A stretch of DNA of 35,935 bases from an uncultured Spirochaetaceae bacterium. GTDB taxonomy: Bacteria > Spirochaetota > Spirochaetia > Treponematales > Treponemataceae. The stretch is from positions 1 through 35,935 of the forward strand of contig CADCLG010000026.1 of assembly GCA_902802305.1 (NCBI GenBank), given 5' to 3'. Within the stretch, counting starts at the first letter, position 1; every line of letters starts with the position of its first letter. The notes below the pieces were generated by a model, which was not told the origin of the DNA, did no database searches, and was given only the letters and a program-made list of their open reading frames with translations. This document shows positions 7,714-16,782 of the stretch, piece by piece. The position numbers were made by a program, and so were the translations under genes.

Positions 7714-9282
7714 ATGAAAAAAAATGTTATCTTTTCTTTAATAATTGTTCTTCTGCTTTGTTTTGGCTGTTCCTGCAAATCGAATGCTACTTTTAGCAAT
7801 AGAAGTCAGATAGGATCAGACAATACTGATCAAGGAGAACTTACTGTGAAAATAAGCAATAATAACTGGAAATTGACAACAAGAGCAAATCCTATTTCTG
7901 CAAACGTATTCTGTGCAGATCCTACTGCCGTAGAATATGAAGGCAGGCTTTATGTTTACGGCACAAATGACCACGAGCAATATTCTAAGAAGCCTGAAGA
8001 AAACAGCTACGATAAAATAAAATCTCTGGTATGTTTTTCAACTGATGATATGGTCAACTGGACTTATCACGGAGAAATCAATGTAGGAAAAATTGCTCCA
8101 TGGATTACGAACTCATGGGCACCTTCAATCTGCTCAAGAGAAGAGGATGACGGGCTGACCCACTTTTACATGTACTTTTCCAATAACGGCCTTGGTACCG
8201 GAGTTATTACGGCAACTTCACCATTAGGTCCATGGACTTCTCCCTTAAATAAATCCCTGGTTTATCCTGGAGTAAAATCTTTGACAGGCGATACTCTTAC
8301 AGACTGTCCGAGCCCCTTCGATCCTGGTGTTTGCATTGATGAAAACGGAGATGGCTGGCTTTCTTTTGGAGCTGGAAGAGCAAGTGATGGTACAACAGAA
8401 TTTCCGGGAAGTGCAAGAATTGTAAAGCTTGGAAGTGACATGATTTCTCTTGCCAGTGATTTTGTTGAAATAAAGGCGCCATATCTTTTTGAAGCAAGCG
8501 AACTGAATTATATAAACGACACTTATGTTTACACCTTCAACAACAGCTGGGATTCCCGTGACGTATGGTCAACAACAACTGCCAGTCCTTCTTCAGCCTG
8601 TTCAATGTCTTACATGACAAGCAAAACTCCATTAGATACAGACAGCTGGGTTTATCAGGGACATTATTTTAAGAATCCTGGAGAAATGGGTCTGACCTGG
8701 GGGAACAATCACACCCATTTGCATAAATATGCCGGAGAATGGTGGCTTTTGTATCATACAATGATTCTTGCGGAAAAAGCAGGAATTGAAGGCGGCTTTC
8801 GCAGTATGTGTGTAGATAAGGTTACCGACAGTGTAGATGAAGAAAATGTAAAAATCAGCAATTGTCAGGGAACAAGGGAAGGTGTGAGTGCGCTGAAGAA
8901 TCTTAATCCTTTTGAAACTGTAGCAGGAACAACTATGTTTACCTGTGCAGATATCTGGTATGAAAACTCAGAATCTCCATCTGACATTGCGACAAAATCA
9001 AGCAAGAGCTGCGGCTGGATTATGGTAAAAAATGTAGATTTTGCTGACGGTGCATCAAAAATCACAATTCAGGCAAAAGGTAGCGGGGAAATTCTTGTTT
9101 ATGCAGACTCAATGCCTGAAACTATAGAAGATGAAAGCAAGGCCATTGCAGTAATCACTCTTGAGGATGCTTCATATAAATCTGTAGCAAGTGATTTTTC
9201 AAGAAATCCGGAAGGACTTCATAACCTTTATTTTGTGATGAGTAACAAGGATATATGCTTCAAAAGCTGGAGCGTAGAATAA
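7714..9282 (+). CDS. Lipoprotein GH43 glycosidase
   Basis: An envelope-anchored GH43 hydrolase likely releasing arabinose or xylose side chains, or cutting arabinan or xylan, outside the cytoplasm. MKKNVIFSLIIVLLLCFGC is a lipoprotein signal with the lipid-attachment Cys at residue 19. The catalytic triad is intact: D69 in FCADPTAVEYEG, D203 in PFDPGVCID and E260 in YLFEASELNY. WGNNHTHLHK holds the conserved His of the active site. About residues 400-522 form a C-terminal beta-sandwich resembling a family 6 carbohydrate-binding module. GGAGG lies 7 bases before the ATG at 7714; a GTG directly upstream is too close. The gene leads the pair with GH5 46 bases downstream. Confidence 0.87.
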   Translation: MKKNVIFSLIIVLLLCFGCSCKSNATFSNRSQIGSDNTDQGELTVKISNNNWKLTTRANPISANVFCADPTAVEYEGRLYVYGTNDHEQYSKKPEENSYDKIKSLVCFSTDDMVNWTYHGEINVGKIAPWITNSWAPSICSREEDDGLTHFYMYFSNNGLGTGVITATSPLGPWTSPLNKSLVYPGVKSLTGDTLTDCPSPFDPGVCIDENGDGWLSFGAGRASDGTTEFPGSARIVKLGSDMISLASDFVEIKAPYLFEASELNYINDTYVYTFNNSWDSRDVWSTTTASPSSACSMSYMTSKTPLDTDSWVYQGHYFKNPGEMGLTWGNNHTHLHKYAGEWWLLYHTMILAEKAGIEGGFRSMCVDKVTDSVDEENVKISNCQGTREGVSALKNLNPFETVAGTTMFTCADIWYENSESPSDIATKSSKSCGWIMVKNVDFADGASKITIQAKGSGEILVYADSMPETIEDESKAIAVITLEDASYKSVASDFSRNPEGLHNLYFVMSNKDICFKSWSVE

Positions 9283-9286
9283 AAAA

Positions 9287-9302
9287 TACCATATTGATGG
9301 TA
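9287..9302 (+). other. Small hairpin between GH43 and GH5
   Basis: TACCAT, ATTG, ATGGTA forms a perfect 6-bp stem, followed by a T/A-rich run ending in six Ts just before the GH5 ribosome binding site. It may partly terminate or stabilise the upstream message. Confidence 0.35.
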
Positions 9303-9327
9303 ATTATTAATTTTTTGGAGGTTTATT

Positions 9328-10671
9328 ATGAAAAAGAGTTTAATTTGTTTTACTAGTATTTTGTTTTTGTTATTTACATCATGTGGTGGAATTTCTCAAA
9401 CTGAAGAAAGTAATCCTTATGTTTATGTAAGTGTAGATGATGATGATTATGAAAACATGGAAGCCCTTCAGCTTACAAAGGTGATGGGAAACGGAATCAA
9501 TCTTGGAAACACCATGGATGCTTGTGGTGGCGGTTGGATTGGTTTTAAGAAAGATCCTTTAGAATATGAACATTGCTGGGGAATGCCTGAAACACAAAAA
9601 GTAATGTTCACTGCTTATAAGGAAGCTGGCTTTGACTGTGTGCGAATTCCTGTTTCCTGGTTGAATGCTATGGATATTGCAAATGGGGATTATACAATAG
9701 ACAGCCGGTATATTAATCGCGTGGCTACAATTGTAAACTGGGCTTTGGAGGCTGATTTATTTGTAATTCTTAATGATCATCATGATTATGAATGGTGTGC
9801 ACTTTTTGGTCCAGAAGAAACCCGGGAAGAAGCTTACAGAGTTTTTGATGCAATCTGGGATCAAGTAGGAACTTATTTTAAGGATTATTCTTACAAGTTA
9901 ATTTTTGAAGCTGCTAATGAACAATGGGGTGCTGGATTCTATCATGCATTTTCAATTGGTGGCAAAGAATATACTACCAATACAGAAGTGAGTGTATGGT
10001 CTTCTTCTGCAGCTGAGTTTGAAGCCTTCCAGAATAAATGTTATGACATTATTGAAGAAATAGGTCAGTATTATGTAGATAAAATCCGTGCACAGGGTGG
10101 AAAAAATGATAAACGCTTTCTCCTTATGCCTGGTTATGACACTAGTATGACTTATACTGCCGATAGGCGCTATAAAATGCCAAAAGATCCTATGAACAGT
10201 GATATTAAAAAACTTCTGGTATCTGTTCATTATTACGGTCCTTCTGCTTATTCAATTCTTTCAGAAGATGCAGACTGGGCAAAAGTTGCAAACAGCTGGG
10301 GCACTGCACAGGAAGTTAAAGAGCAGAATGAAGATTTTGCCCAGATGCAGCGTTTTACAAATGAAGGATATGGTGTAATTGTAGGTGAATATGCAGTTGC
10401 AATGCTAAAGCAGTCTGATGGAACTTATGTCAGAAAAAATGATGACATCAAATGGATGACAAATGTTCTTGATAACTGTGATAAATATAATTACTGCCCT
10501 TTAATCTGGGAATGTAATGATTATTTCAAGCGTGGATGGAAACGAGTTAAAATCAATGACTGGCAATCAGAAGATGTAGAATGCGAACTGGGCTTTGTAG
10601 ATTCAGACGTTGCTGAACTTTTCAAAAACCGCAGTTACGCTGTAGAAAAAGCTGCTCTTACGAGTGAATAA
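9328..10671 (+). CDS. Lipoprotein GH5 endo-glycanase
   Basis: A TIM-barrel endo-acting hydrolase (cellulase, xyloglucanase or mannanase type) on the cell surface. The lipoprotein signal ends at FTSC with Cys at residue 19. MGNGINLGNTMDA opens the barrel. VRIPVSW, NDHHD (His151/152), FEAANEQWG with acid/base E198, HYYG (His301) and VGEYAV with nucleophile E354 are the expected GH5 landmarks. The layout is closest to the GH5_4 group, which includes many xyloglucanases and glucanases; I cannot settle the substrate. The ribosome binding site GGAGG precedes ATG at 9328. It has no operator of its own, so it is probably read from the AraC-type promoter at 7620-7674. Its last 14 bases overlap the convergent FliN-like pseudogene. 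Confidence 0.88.
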   Translation: MKKSLICFTSILFLLFTSCGGISQTEESNPYVYVSVDDDDYENMEALQLTKVMGNGINLGNTMDACGGGWIGFKKDPLEYEHCWGMPETQKVMFTAYKEAGFDCVRIPVSWLNAMDIANGDYTIDSRYINRVATIVNWALEADLFVILNDHHDYEWCALFGPEETREEAYRVFDAIWDQVGTYFKDYSYKLIFEAANEQWGAGFYHAFSIGGKEYTTNTEVSVWSSSAAEFEAFQNKCYDIIEEIGQYYVDKIRAQGGKNDKRFLLMPGYDTSMTYTADRRYKMPKDPMNSDIKKLLVSVHYYGPSAYSILSEDADWAKVANSWGTAQEVKEQNEDFAQMQRFTNEGYGVIVGEYAVAMLKQSDGTYVRKNDDIKWMTNVLDNCDKYNYCPLIWECNDYFKRGWKRVKINDWQSEDVECELGFVDSDVAELFKNRSYAVEKAALTSE

Positions 10672-10929
10672 CTTCAACCACACGGATTGCAAAAGTGTCA
10701 TCTGCAATACAGATTTCTCCCCGGGCAAGCAGTTTGCCTGAGCGGAGAATCTGTGTCATCTCTCCGGCCCGCTGTTTTAAGATGATGTAAGAGCCCTGGT
10801 GCAAGGCTGCAATTTCCTGTTTTGTAAGGAAAGAACCTTGCCTTCATGCACAACAATTCCACGGCAGGTATGTCGCAGGTGTTTTACAAACCCGAGAAAA
10901 TCATCGTTTTTTAGTTCAAGCTTTTTCAT
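10658..10929 (-). pseudogene. FliM/FliN (SpoA)-domain protein, frameshifted
   Basis: From ATG 10929, with AAGGAT upstream, the frame reads MKKLELKNDDFLGFVKHLRH and continues to GKVLS, but then stops at 10777. From about 10835 to the TAA at 10658 another frame reads FLTKQEIAALHQGSYIIL and then SGKLLARGEICIADDTFAIR, a clear SpoA fold pattern like the C-ring protein FliN. One base added or lost near 10830-10845 joins the two frames into a protein of about 90 residues. SpoA proteins form the flagellar switch or secretion-system sorting ring. No other flagellar gene is nearby, so its role is unclear. It could be a true pseudogene or a read error. Confidence 0.6.
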
Positions 10930-10965
10930 TTTTTTTAATCCTTATTTTTTATATTACCTGATTCG

Positions 10966-11751
10966 TTAAACCTTTCTGCAGCAAAACATTCCATATTCTT
11001 TTGGAACATTCAAAACTCCATTCACTACAAACTTTGCAAGCACCCCGCTGATTTCTTCCTTTGGAACTGAGCTCAAACTTGTCATGCTGGAAAGCGAGAA
11101 AATATATTCAACCAGATCATCAAGGTTTGTCACTGCAAGAGAATCTTCATAATCAAGTCTCTGGATTTCAGAAAAAAATGGCTCAAGAATTTCTTTTCCA
11201 TTTTGCAGGGTAAAGTTTTTATTTGCATTATCTTCAACGCCATAAGCATTCAAAGCCTTACAAAGGAATTCCATAATTCCGTGCTCGCCAAAAGTTGCAC
11301 AGTAAAAAGCCCCGCCATTTTTCAAAACCCGGCGAACCTCAGATAGCCCGCGATTCATATCCGGCACATGATAGAGCATCATATTTGCAATCACGACATC
11401 AAAGCTTTCATCTTCAAAAGGAATATTCTGAATATCAATAACGCGGTATTCAAGGCCGGCGCAGTCTCCGAGGTTTGTTTTTGCATTTTCCAGCATGCCT
11501 TCAGAAAAATCAGAGAGAACAAGTCTGTCACAAGCCTTGATTAAATCCTCATGTCCCTTCCACATATCGCCGGTTCCGCAGCCAAGTTCAAGAACCTTCA
11601 TGCCTGGCGTGATTTTATAATTCGAAAAAATCCAGTTACCGAAGCCCATTTTATTTGTGGAATATTTTTGATGAATCGAAATGCGGGTATTCAGATTTTC
11701 CGCGTTTGCATACTGTTCTTTCACATCTTTCTGATTATTAATTGTACTCAT
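10966..11751 (-). CDS. Class I SAM-dependent methyltransferase
   Basis: A 261-residue protein with the Rossmann methyltransferase core. VLELGCGTGDMWKG (about residue 54) binds S-adenosylmethionine, LVLSDFSEGML is motif II with the ribose-binding acidic residue, VIDIQNIPFEDESFDVVIAN covers motifs III/IV, and VLKNGGAFYCATFGEHG is the post-core strand. This is the broad Methyltransf_11 group; the acceptor cannot be inferred. AAGGAAT precedes ATG 11751. It lies on the same strand as the kinase-like gene and a second methyltransferase upstream, with a 115-base gap to the kinase-like gene, so the three may form one unit. Confidence 0.8.
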   Translation of the reverse strand: MSTINNQKDVKEQYANAENLNTRISIHQKYSTNKMGFGNWIFSNYKITPGMKVLELGCGTGDMWKGHEDLIKACDRLVLSDFSEGMLENAKTNLGDCAGLEYRVIDIQNIPFEDESFDVVIANMMLYHVPDMNRGLSEVRRVLKNGGAFYCATFGEHGIMEFLCKALNAYGVEDNANKNFTLQNGKEILEPFFSEIQRLDYEDSLAVTNLDDLVEYIFSLSSMTSLSSVPKEEISGVLAKFVVNGVLNVPKEYGMFCCRKV

Positions 11752-11866
11752 TTTTTTATTCCTTATGGCAGTGGCAATCCTTAAAATCGTAAATTGCTTT
11801 TTATCTTATCTTCCATCTTGTGAATATATTTAATTCTGTTAATTGTGTTTCTTACTTCGGTTAATC

Positions 11867-12796
11867 CTAACTTTTGTCCATACTGGTACTAAGTGCCCTT
11901 TGAATGTTGAACTCAAGCCATTCAATCCAAGTGTAGACAAGACCAAACACGCTTTTGTAATCTTTAAAGCCGTTGTTGTAGGCTGCGAGATAGCCCTGAA
12001 AAAATGCCTTCTGTTTTACATCATCAAAATCACAGAGCGTAATTCCAGCCCACTGAAGCGACAATTGAATTACACTCGAAACTGGATTTCCATAATCAAG
12101 ACATTCAAGATCAATTACTACTGGCTCACCATTTTCCCACATTACATTTTTCGGATCCATGTCTTCGTCAATAATTGTTATGATGTCAGGGAGTGATTTT
12201 CGGGCTTTGTTTAATTCACTCTGGGCATAATTGAGAAGGGAGAGATTTTTTTTAAGGAGCATTTCAACTTCATTAGCCGACACTCCAACAGCAGTTTCTG
12301 CAGAAGCTGCCAGCGCAAGATATTTGTTCCAATCAATTGAGCTGAGCTCAGGGACAAGAGATTTCTGTGCCATTGATGAAATATTTTCTATTTTAATTGC
12401 ATGAATACTTCCCTGGATGTTGCCTGCTTTCCAGCATTGTTCAGGGGTGATGTTATTCCAATCGGTTATGCTTCCTTTGTGCCATTCAAAAATATAAAAA
12501 AACTCTCCGTCAATTTCCTGCATCTTTTTTCCATCAAAAGTGAGAGAAGGGACAATTGGAATTTCATTCTCCTCCAAAATCACTTCAAGCTTTTCAGCTT
12601 TTTTGTAATTATCCATCGCACTCGCCCGTTTCATAATTTCCGGATTCAGATGCTTAACGGCATAAGTGTGTGTCTCCGTACAAACCTTATACATTCTGTG
12701 CATAAAACCGCCGGAAACAGATTCGATGGGAGAAGTTATTATTCCTAATCCAAGTTCATTAAAAAGTTTTTCTATTATTTCTTTCATTTTTGCCAT
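11867..12796 (-). CDS. Aminoglycoside/choline kinase-like phosphotransferase
   Basis: A 309-residue APH-fold small-molecule kinase. VSGGFMHRMYKV is the nucleotide loop, YAVKHLN carries the ATP-binding Lys, IDEDMDPKNVMW is the catalytic loop with Asp and Asn in place, and VVIDLECLDYGNP holds the metal-binding Asp. The His usual in the HxDxxxxN motif is Asp here. The family includes aminoglycoside, homoserine, choline and nucleoside kinases, and the substrate is not evident. It begins 9 bases after the upstream methyltransferase stop, so the two are co-transcribed. The pairing suggests modification of one small compound or an antibiotic, which is inference only. Confidence 0.75.
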   Translation of the reverse strand: MAKMKEIIEKLFNELGLGIITSPIESVSGGFMHRMYKVCTETHTYAVKHLNPEIMKRASAMDNYKKAEKLEVILEENEIPIVPSLTFDGKKMQEIDGEFFYIFEWHKGSITDWNNITPEQCWKAGNIQGSIHAIKIENISSMAQKSLVPELSSIDWNKYLALAASAETAVGVSANEVEMLLKKNLSLLNYAQSELNKARKSLPDIITIIDEDMDPKNVMWENGEPVVIDLECLDYGNPVSSVIQLSLQWAGITLCDFDDVKQKAFFQGYLAAYNNGFKDYKSVFGLVYTWIEWLEFNIQRALSTSMDKS

Positions 12797-12805
12797 TCTT
12801 TACAA

Positions 12806-13681
12806 TCAGACAACAGGCATACCAGACTTTCTGCCCACATACATTGCGTGCCCGCACATTTCGATTATTGATTTTTCTTCCGCAGTGGAATCAATTAAAT
12901 CCAGGATTTTTGAAAAGACATTTTTATTTTTGAATTTGAAAATCACATCTTCTTTTTCATAACCAAAACCGCGGATAGAACGAAGCAGGATTTTTTCAAA
13001 ATCATTTGCAGAAAAGAGATTTTCAATTTCTTCAGAAGCCGGATAGTAACCTTCCTGAAAGCCTTTGTCAGAAAGATTTTTAAACTTACCTGATTCAAAA
13101 CAATCTTCCAGAGTATTGATATCAACCTGATCAGGACTCCAGCAGAATCTTTGAACAAGGGCAATGCTTCCCGACAGATGTGGAATAAAGCTTGCAAAAA
13201 TCTTTCCGCCCTTCTTAAGAACGCGGCTAACTTCGCTAATACATTTTTCTCGCTCAGCTTTTTCTGTAAGGTGATAAAGAGGTCCAAAAAGCAAAACTAC
13301 ATCAAAAGACTGGTCCTTGTAACAGCTCAGGTCTGTCGCATTCACCTGGTCGCAGGAAATCAGATTCTGAACATTATCCTCTTCCTTCTGCTTATTAGCC
13401 TGCGCTAACAAAGTTTCAGAAAGGTCTGCAAGTCTTACCTTATATCCTTTCTTCGCAAGCGGGAAAGAATAGACTCCAGCCCCGCCACCAAGGTCAAGAA
13501 TAGAGACATCGGCTGACGCCTCACTTCCATCGGCTCCTTCAGCTTCCTGCACCGGCGGCAGCTCCTTCTCCAGAATCCTCATCGTCATTAAAAATTCAAG
13601 CTTACCGCTGTTGTCATTTCTGAGTCTGTTTTTTTCATCAAAATGGCTGTAGTAGTTTTTTACTTTTTCAAAATCTGTCAT
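12806..13681 (-). CDS. Class I SAM-dependent methyltransferase
   Basis: A 291-residue methyltransferase. ILDLGGGAGVYSFPLAKKGY (about residues 61-80) is the SAM-binding motif I, VRLADLSETLL is motif II, DQSFDVVLLFGPLYHL is motif IV and VLKKGGKIFASFI is the late core strand. The C-terminal third (LFSANDFEKILLRSIRGFGYE) is typical of the Methyltransf_25 group. It is the first gene of the kinase-containing unit, and its stop is 9 bases from the next start. About residues 44-58 (EAEGADGSEASAD) are a low-complexity insertion just before motif I. The acceptor is unknown. Confidence 0.8.
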   Translation of the reverse strand: MTDFEKVKNYYSHFDEKNRLRNDNSGKLEFLMTMRILEKELPPVQEAEGADGSEASADVSILDLGGGAGVYSFPLAKKGYKVRLADLSETLLAQANKQKEEDNVQNLISCDQVNATDLSCYKDQSFDVVLLFGPLYHLTEKAEREKCISEVSRVLKKGGKIFASFIPHLSGSIALVQRFCWSPDQVDINTLEDCFESGKFKNLSDKGFQEGYYPASEEIENLFSANDFEKILLRSIRGFGYEKEDVIFKFKNKNVFSKILDLIDSTAEEKSIIEMCGHAMYVGRKSGMPVV

Positions 13682-13755
13682 GATCTTATAGTAACAAATT
13701 TCTTGAAGAAAGACAGTATAGAAAAAAGAAAGAGAGAAGGGTAGGTTTTCATTTA

Positions 13756-14334
13756 CTAATTTCTTCCGCCGATTGCCTTAAAGCCAAAATGACACAGAGC
13801 TTCATTTACTTCATCAATTGTGTGCGGACCGTCTTTATCTTCAAAGCAATATTGAAAAATAACATCTTCTTTTATTGTAGGGACAGGGAAAGAATAACCC
13901 GCCCGCGAAAGTAAATCCTGGGCTTCTTCCAGATTTAGCTCCAGTGCAAAGGCAAGTGCCATCATGTTTTCACGTGTCGGAGTTTTCGTTTTTTTACTTA
14001 CAATTTTCGAAAAACAACCTGGTTCCATTCCTGCCGCTTTGTACACTTGTGGTCTGGTTTTTCCTTTTTTGTTCATATAGTAAAAAATTCTTCGGGATAA
14101 ATCATCCTCATTATCGGACTCGTTTAATTTTTCTTTTACTTTTTGAAAATCTGGTCGTTTTACAGGACTCATCGCGTGAAGGGAATTCATTCCTCCCCGC
14201 CCGGATATTTTTCTTGCAAAATCAAGAAGAGGGCTATTTTTATGGGAAAGAGGAATTTCTCTTTTTCCTTCCGCAGATTCGGGGTCGATGTAGTTTTTGT
14301 TTAGAAATGTGGTGAGTTTTTTGATATCAATCAT
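13756..14334 (-). CDS. Helix-turn-helix protein, 192 aa
   Basis: A DNA-binding-like protein without a recognised enzyme domain. Residues ~80-145 form a lambda-repressor-type helical bundle: RIFYYMNKKGKTRPQVYKAA, then GCFSKIVSKKTKTPTRENMM and ALAFALELNLEEAQDLLSRA. The N-terminal ~75 residues are basic and likely flexible, and the last ~35 are acidic. Similar proteins often stand next to accessory genes in gut bacteria. GGAG precedes ATG 14334. The helicase gene ends 37 bases upstream on the same strand, so the two are probably co-transcribed and this may be its regulator or partner. Confidence 0.65.
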   Translation of the reverse strand: MIDIKKLTTFLNKNYIDPESAEGKREIPLSHKNSPLLDFARKISGRGGMNSLHAMSPVKRPDFQKVKEKLNESDNEDDLSRRIFYYMNKKGKTRPQVYKAAGMEPGCFSKIVSKKTKTPTRENMMALAFALELNLEEAQDLLSRAGYSFPVPTIKEDVIFQYCFEDKDGPHTIDEVNEALCHFGFKAIGGRN

Positions 14335-14371
14335 TTTTTTCTCCGGAAATTTTTTATGAGTTTATTTTTGT

Positions 14372-16552
14372 TCAGTTTTTCAGTATGGATTTTAAATCAT
14401 TTATTGGAGCCGCAGTTGAATCTGAGAGGGTAAAAACATGGAGCATTTCTATACTGCGTGTAATTGCTGTGTAAATCATATTGCGGTTCATTTTATCTGC
14501 CGTAGCTTCATCAAACACATCAACGAAATGTGCTCGGTGATCAAGATAAAACAGAACGACAGGAAAATCCAGTCCCTTGCAGCTTTGCGTGGTAGCAAGA
14601 CGAATGACACCTGGCTTAGAAAAATCAAAATCAGGGTCATTCACAAATGCGCTATCCAAATCAAGCTCATTTTTCAGGCTTTCTTTTAATTGTTCCAAAA
14701 GGGATTTTCTTGGTGCAATGAGACAGATATTTTCCGGTTCATAATTGAGGGAATTGATGCACATTTTTACAGTTGAAATCATCTGCACAAAAGAATCATT
14801 CTGATTTTTATTTTCGTGAAGTTCAACAGGAGGTCCAAGGCGGAAGGTTTCGGGCATATTTTCTTTATCTGCACCTTTTATTGTTGCCCTATATTTTTCT
14901 GCAACTTCGTTAATTTGATTCGTACTTCTAAAATTGATGTTCAGAATTTTTGAATGCCCGCTTATATCTATTCCAGCTCTGTTCCAGGTAAATCCCGGCT
15001 GGAAAACTGACTGGTCATTATCGCCTGCGAGGATCATGCTTTCACGAACAGTTGCGCGAATAAGACGTAAAGTTTCCGCATTCAAATCCTGTGCTTCATC
15101 AACAAAAAGATAATCTGTTTTAAGTTCTTCCGGAATTGTATATTTGCCTTTTTCTATTTTCTGAACAAGCTTATAAATCACGTATGAAGCCGGCTGCTCT
15201 TCAAGTTTTTCCCATTCGGCAAAAATGGTTTCGACTGTTTCCCAGATAGCTTTTCGTTTTCCTGCATTCTGAGCTTTTTTCATTCCTGTACGATGGATTT
15301 TTTCTTCGCAGTATTCCTTTTGAGAAACGCACTTTGGAAGAATAAATTTATCAAGCTCTGTCCAGATGTCCTGACCAAGAGGATTTACAATTTCAGCATT
15401 GGGGATTCTTGGTAGAGCATAAGTCAGTTTGATATTTGGAAAAGCTGCCTTCAAAATTTTGTTCACATAACTTTCAGAAGTTCCAATTATTTCTTCTTCA
15501 AGAGGATTTTCGATATTCAGCAAAGCCGCCACATATTTATTATATTTTTCCAGACTGTGAGTAAAAGTAATCAGTTTGATTGATTTTTCGCCATCAAAAA
15601 GACTCTGTCTATTCTGCTGAATCAGTTTTTCAAGCGTTTTAAGAAGCACAAGCGACTTACCAGTTCCGGCACTTCCCTTTACAAGAAAATCTTTGCCAAA
15701 ATTAATCTGATTTACAATTGACTGCTGCTGACGAGTAAGATGAACAAGCGACTGCTCATAATCATAGCGGGTGCGAGTATAACTTGTCATGCGGGAAAGG
15801 TTGTCGATATAATTTTCTGCATCCGTTAGTTTTTCTATCTGAGACTGAAGTTCTTTTTGTGCTATACGATTTTCCTGTTCGACTTCATTTTTTTCGCGGC
15901 GAAGTTGGTCTATGCGTTCTTTGTTCTGCTTGTTTTTAGTGATCTGTTGATCATAATCTAATTGCAAAGTTCTAAGTTTCGCAGAAACAAGTTCAAGTTC
16001 TTTTTTCTTTGATTCAAGCTCTTCAACCTTTTGAGCCATATCAGCATTAGACGAAGAAAGCCGTTTTAATTCCTGATTTGCCTTTTCAAGTTCCCTTGCC
16101 GTTTCTGCCGGAGATTTTCTTGAATCCCAGATTTTAAGATTTGCCGTAAGCTGATTAATCTGAACAAGATTTGGCAGATTAAAAATAGTTGCAAACTGCG
16201 AAAGAAGAAAAGCAGCACTGTTAGCTTCTTCTACCGAAAGATTCTTAAAATGATGCCGAACCTGATTTGTATTTTTTTGATTATTCTGAATATCACGGAA
16301 AAGTTGATATTCCCTTGGATTATGAACAGAATATCGTTCACGGTATTCATCCAAAAGTTCATAAAATTTTGTAGAGTTATCTACAGAGTTCCCCAGTTTT
16401 TCGCGAAAAAAAGCCTCCAGTGTTGAAAAAACAGCAAGGGTAAAAATGCCGGAGTCAACGCCTTGCAGAGATTTAAGGCGCTTTATCTGGTCGAGGGTGG
16501 GGATGAGAGAAGATGCTGATTGTGTTTGAACTTTTGAATCTGAGTTTGCCAT
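14372..16552 (-). CDS. UvrD-like superfamily 1 helicase with coiled-coil N-terminus
   Basis: An ATP-driven SF1A helicase of 726 residues. Residues 1-140 are a helical domain (IFTLAVFSTLEAFFREKLGN, then VRHHFKNLSVEEANSAAFLL) that resembles HEPN/DUF4145-like modules. Residues 150-255 are a long coiled coil. Walker A is GSAGTGKS at 293-300, motif II is LFVDEAQDLN, GDNDQSVFQ is motif III, LNINFRSTNQINEVAEKYR is motif IV, LATTQSCKGLDFPVVLF is motif V and IYTAITRSIEMLHVFT is motif VI. All motifs are intact. It lacks the large 1B/2B insertions of true UvrD/RecB. Such proteins occur in accessory and defence regions as well as in repair. The HTH gene lies 37 bases downstream and a zinc-ribbon ORF 50 bases upstream. 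Confidence 0.82.
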   Translation of the reverse strand: MANSDSKVQTQSASSLIPTLDQIKRLKSLQGVDSGIFTLAVFSTLEAFFREKLGNSVDNSTKFYELLDEYRERYSVHNPREYQLFRDIQNNQKNTNQVRHHFKNLSVEEANSAAFLLSQFATIFNLPNLVQINQLTANLKIWDSRKSPAETARELEKANQELKRLSSSNADMAQKVEELESKKKELELVSAKLRTLQLDYDQQITKNKQNKERIDQLRREKNEVEQENRIAQKELQSQIEKLTDAENYIDNLSRMTSYTRTRYDYEQSLVHLTRQQQSIVNQINFGKDFLVKGSAGTGKSLVLLKTLEKLIQQNRQSLFDGEKSIKLITFTHSLEKYNKYVAALLNIENPLEEEIIGTSESYVNKILKAAFPNIKLTYALPRIPNAEIVNPLGQDIWTELDKFILPKCVSQKEYCEEKIHRTGMKKAQNAGKRKAIWETVETIFAEWEKLEEQPASYVIYKLVQKIEKGKYTIPEELKTDYLFVDEAQDLNAETLRLIRATVRESMILAGDNDQSVFQPGFTWNRAGIDISGHSKILNINFRSTNQINEVAEKYRATIKGADKENMPETFRLGPPVELHENKNQNDSFVQMISTVKMCINSLNYEPENICLIAPRKSLLEQLKESLKNELDLDSAFVNDPDFDFSKPGVIRLATTQSCKGLDFPVVLFYLDHRAHFVDVFDEATADKMNRNMIYTAITRSIEMLHVFTLSDSTAAPINDLKSILKN

Positions 16553-16602
16553 ATTTTTATCCGTTACTGTACTACTATTTTACAGGTGAAATACATTTTC
16601 TG

Positions 16603-16740
16603 CTACCGTACTTGGGGTATTTTACCAGTTTTGGAAAAAAAACTTTCTTTTTTTGAGAAATGCTCTCCGCAGTCCTGGCAGATGTATGGGATTGGGGTGT
16701 TGGGTTGTGGGGAAACGAATGTGTTAGAATTCGGTTTCAT
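16603..16740 (-). CDS. Small zinc-ribbon protein, 45 aa, probably frameshifted
   Basis: From ATG 16740, with TAGGAG 8 bases upstream, it reads MKPNSNTFVSPQPNTPIPYI, then CQDCGEHFSKKESFFSKTGK, then IPQVR and stop. Only the first CxxC of a zinc ribbon is present. One base removed in the AAAA run near 16620 gives YPKYGSRKC, which resembles the second half of such ribbons (the usual pattern is a Pro, a basic residue and CxxC). The motif resembles the last ribbon of the large helicase encoded just upstream, so it may be a remnant of a related protein or a read error. Function unknown. Confidence 0.4.
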   Translation of the reverse strand: MKPNSNTFVSPQPNTPIPYICQDCGEHFSKKESFFSKTGKIPQVR

Positions 16741-16782
16741 TAATAAACTCCTATATTCGTGAATATTTTATATCATTGTTAT

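Noticed and set aside
14781..14796. ATCTGCACAAAA, similar to the AraC-regulon core, inside the UvrD-like helicase gene.
   Set aside because: It lies within a coding region, lacks the CTAT half and is far from any sugar gene, so a chance match is likely.
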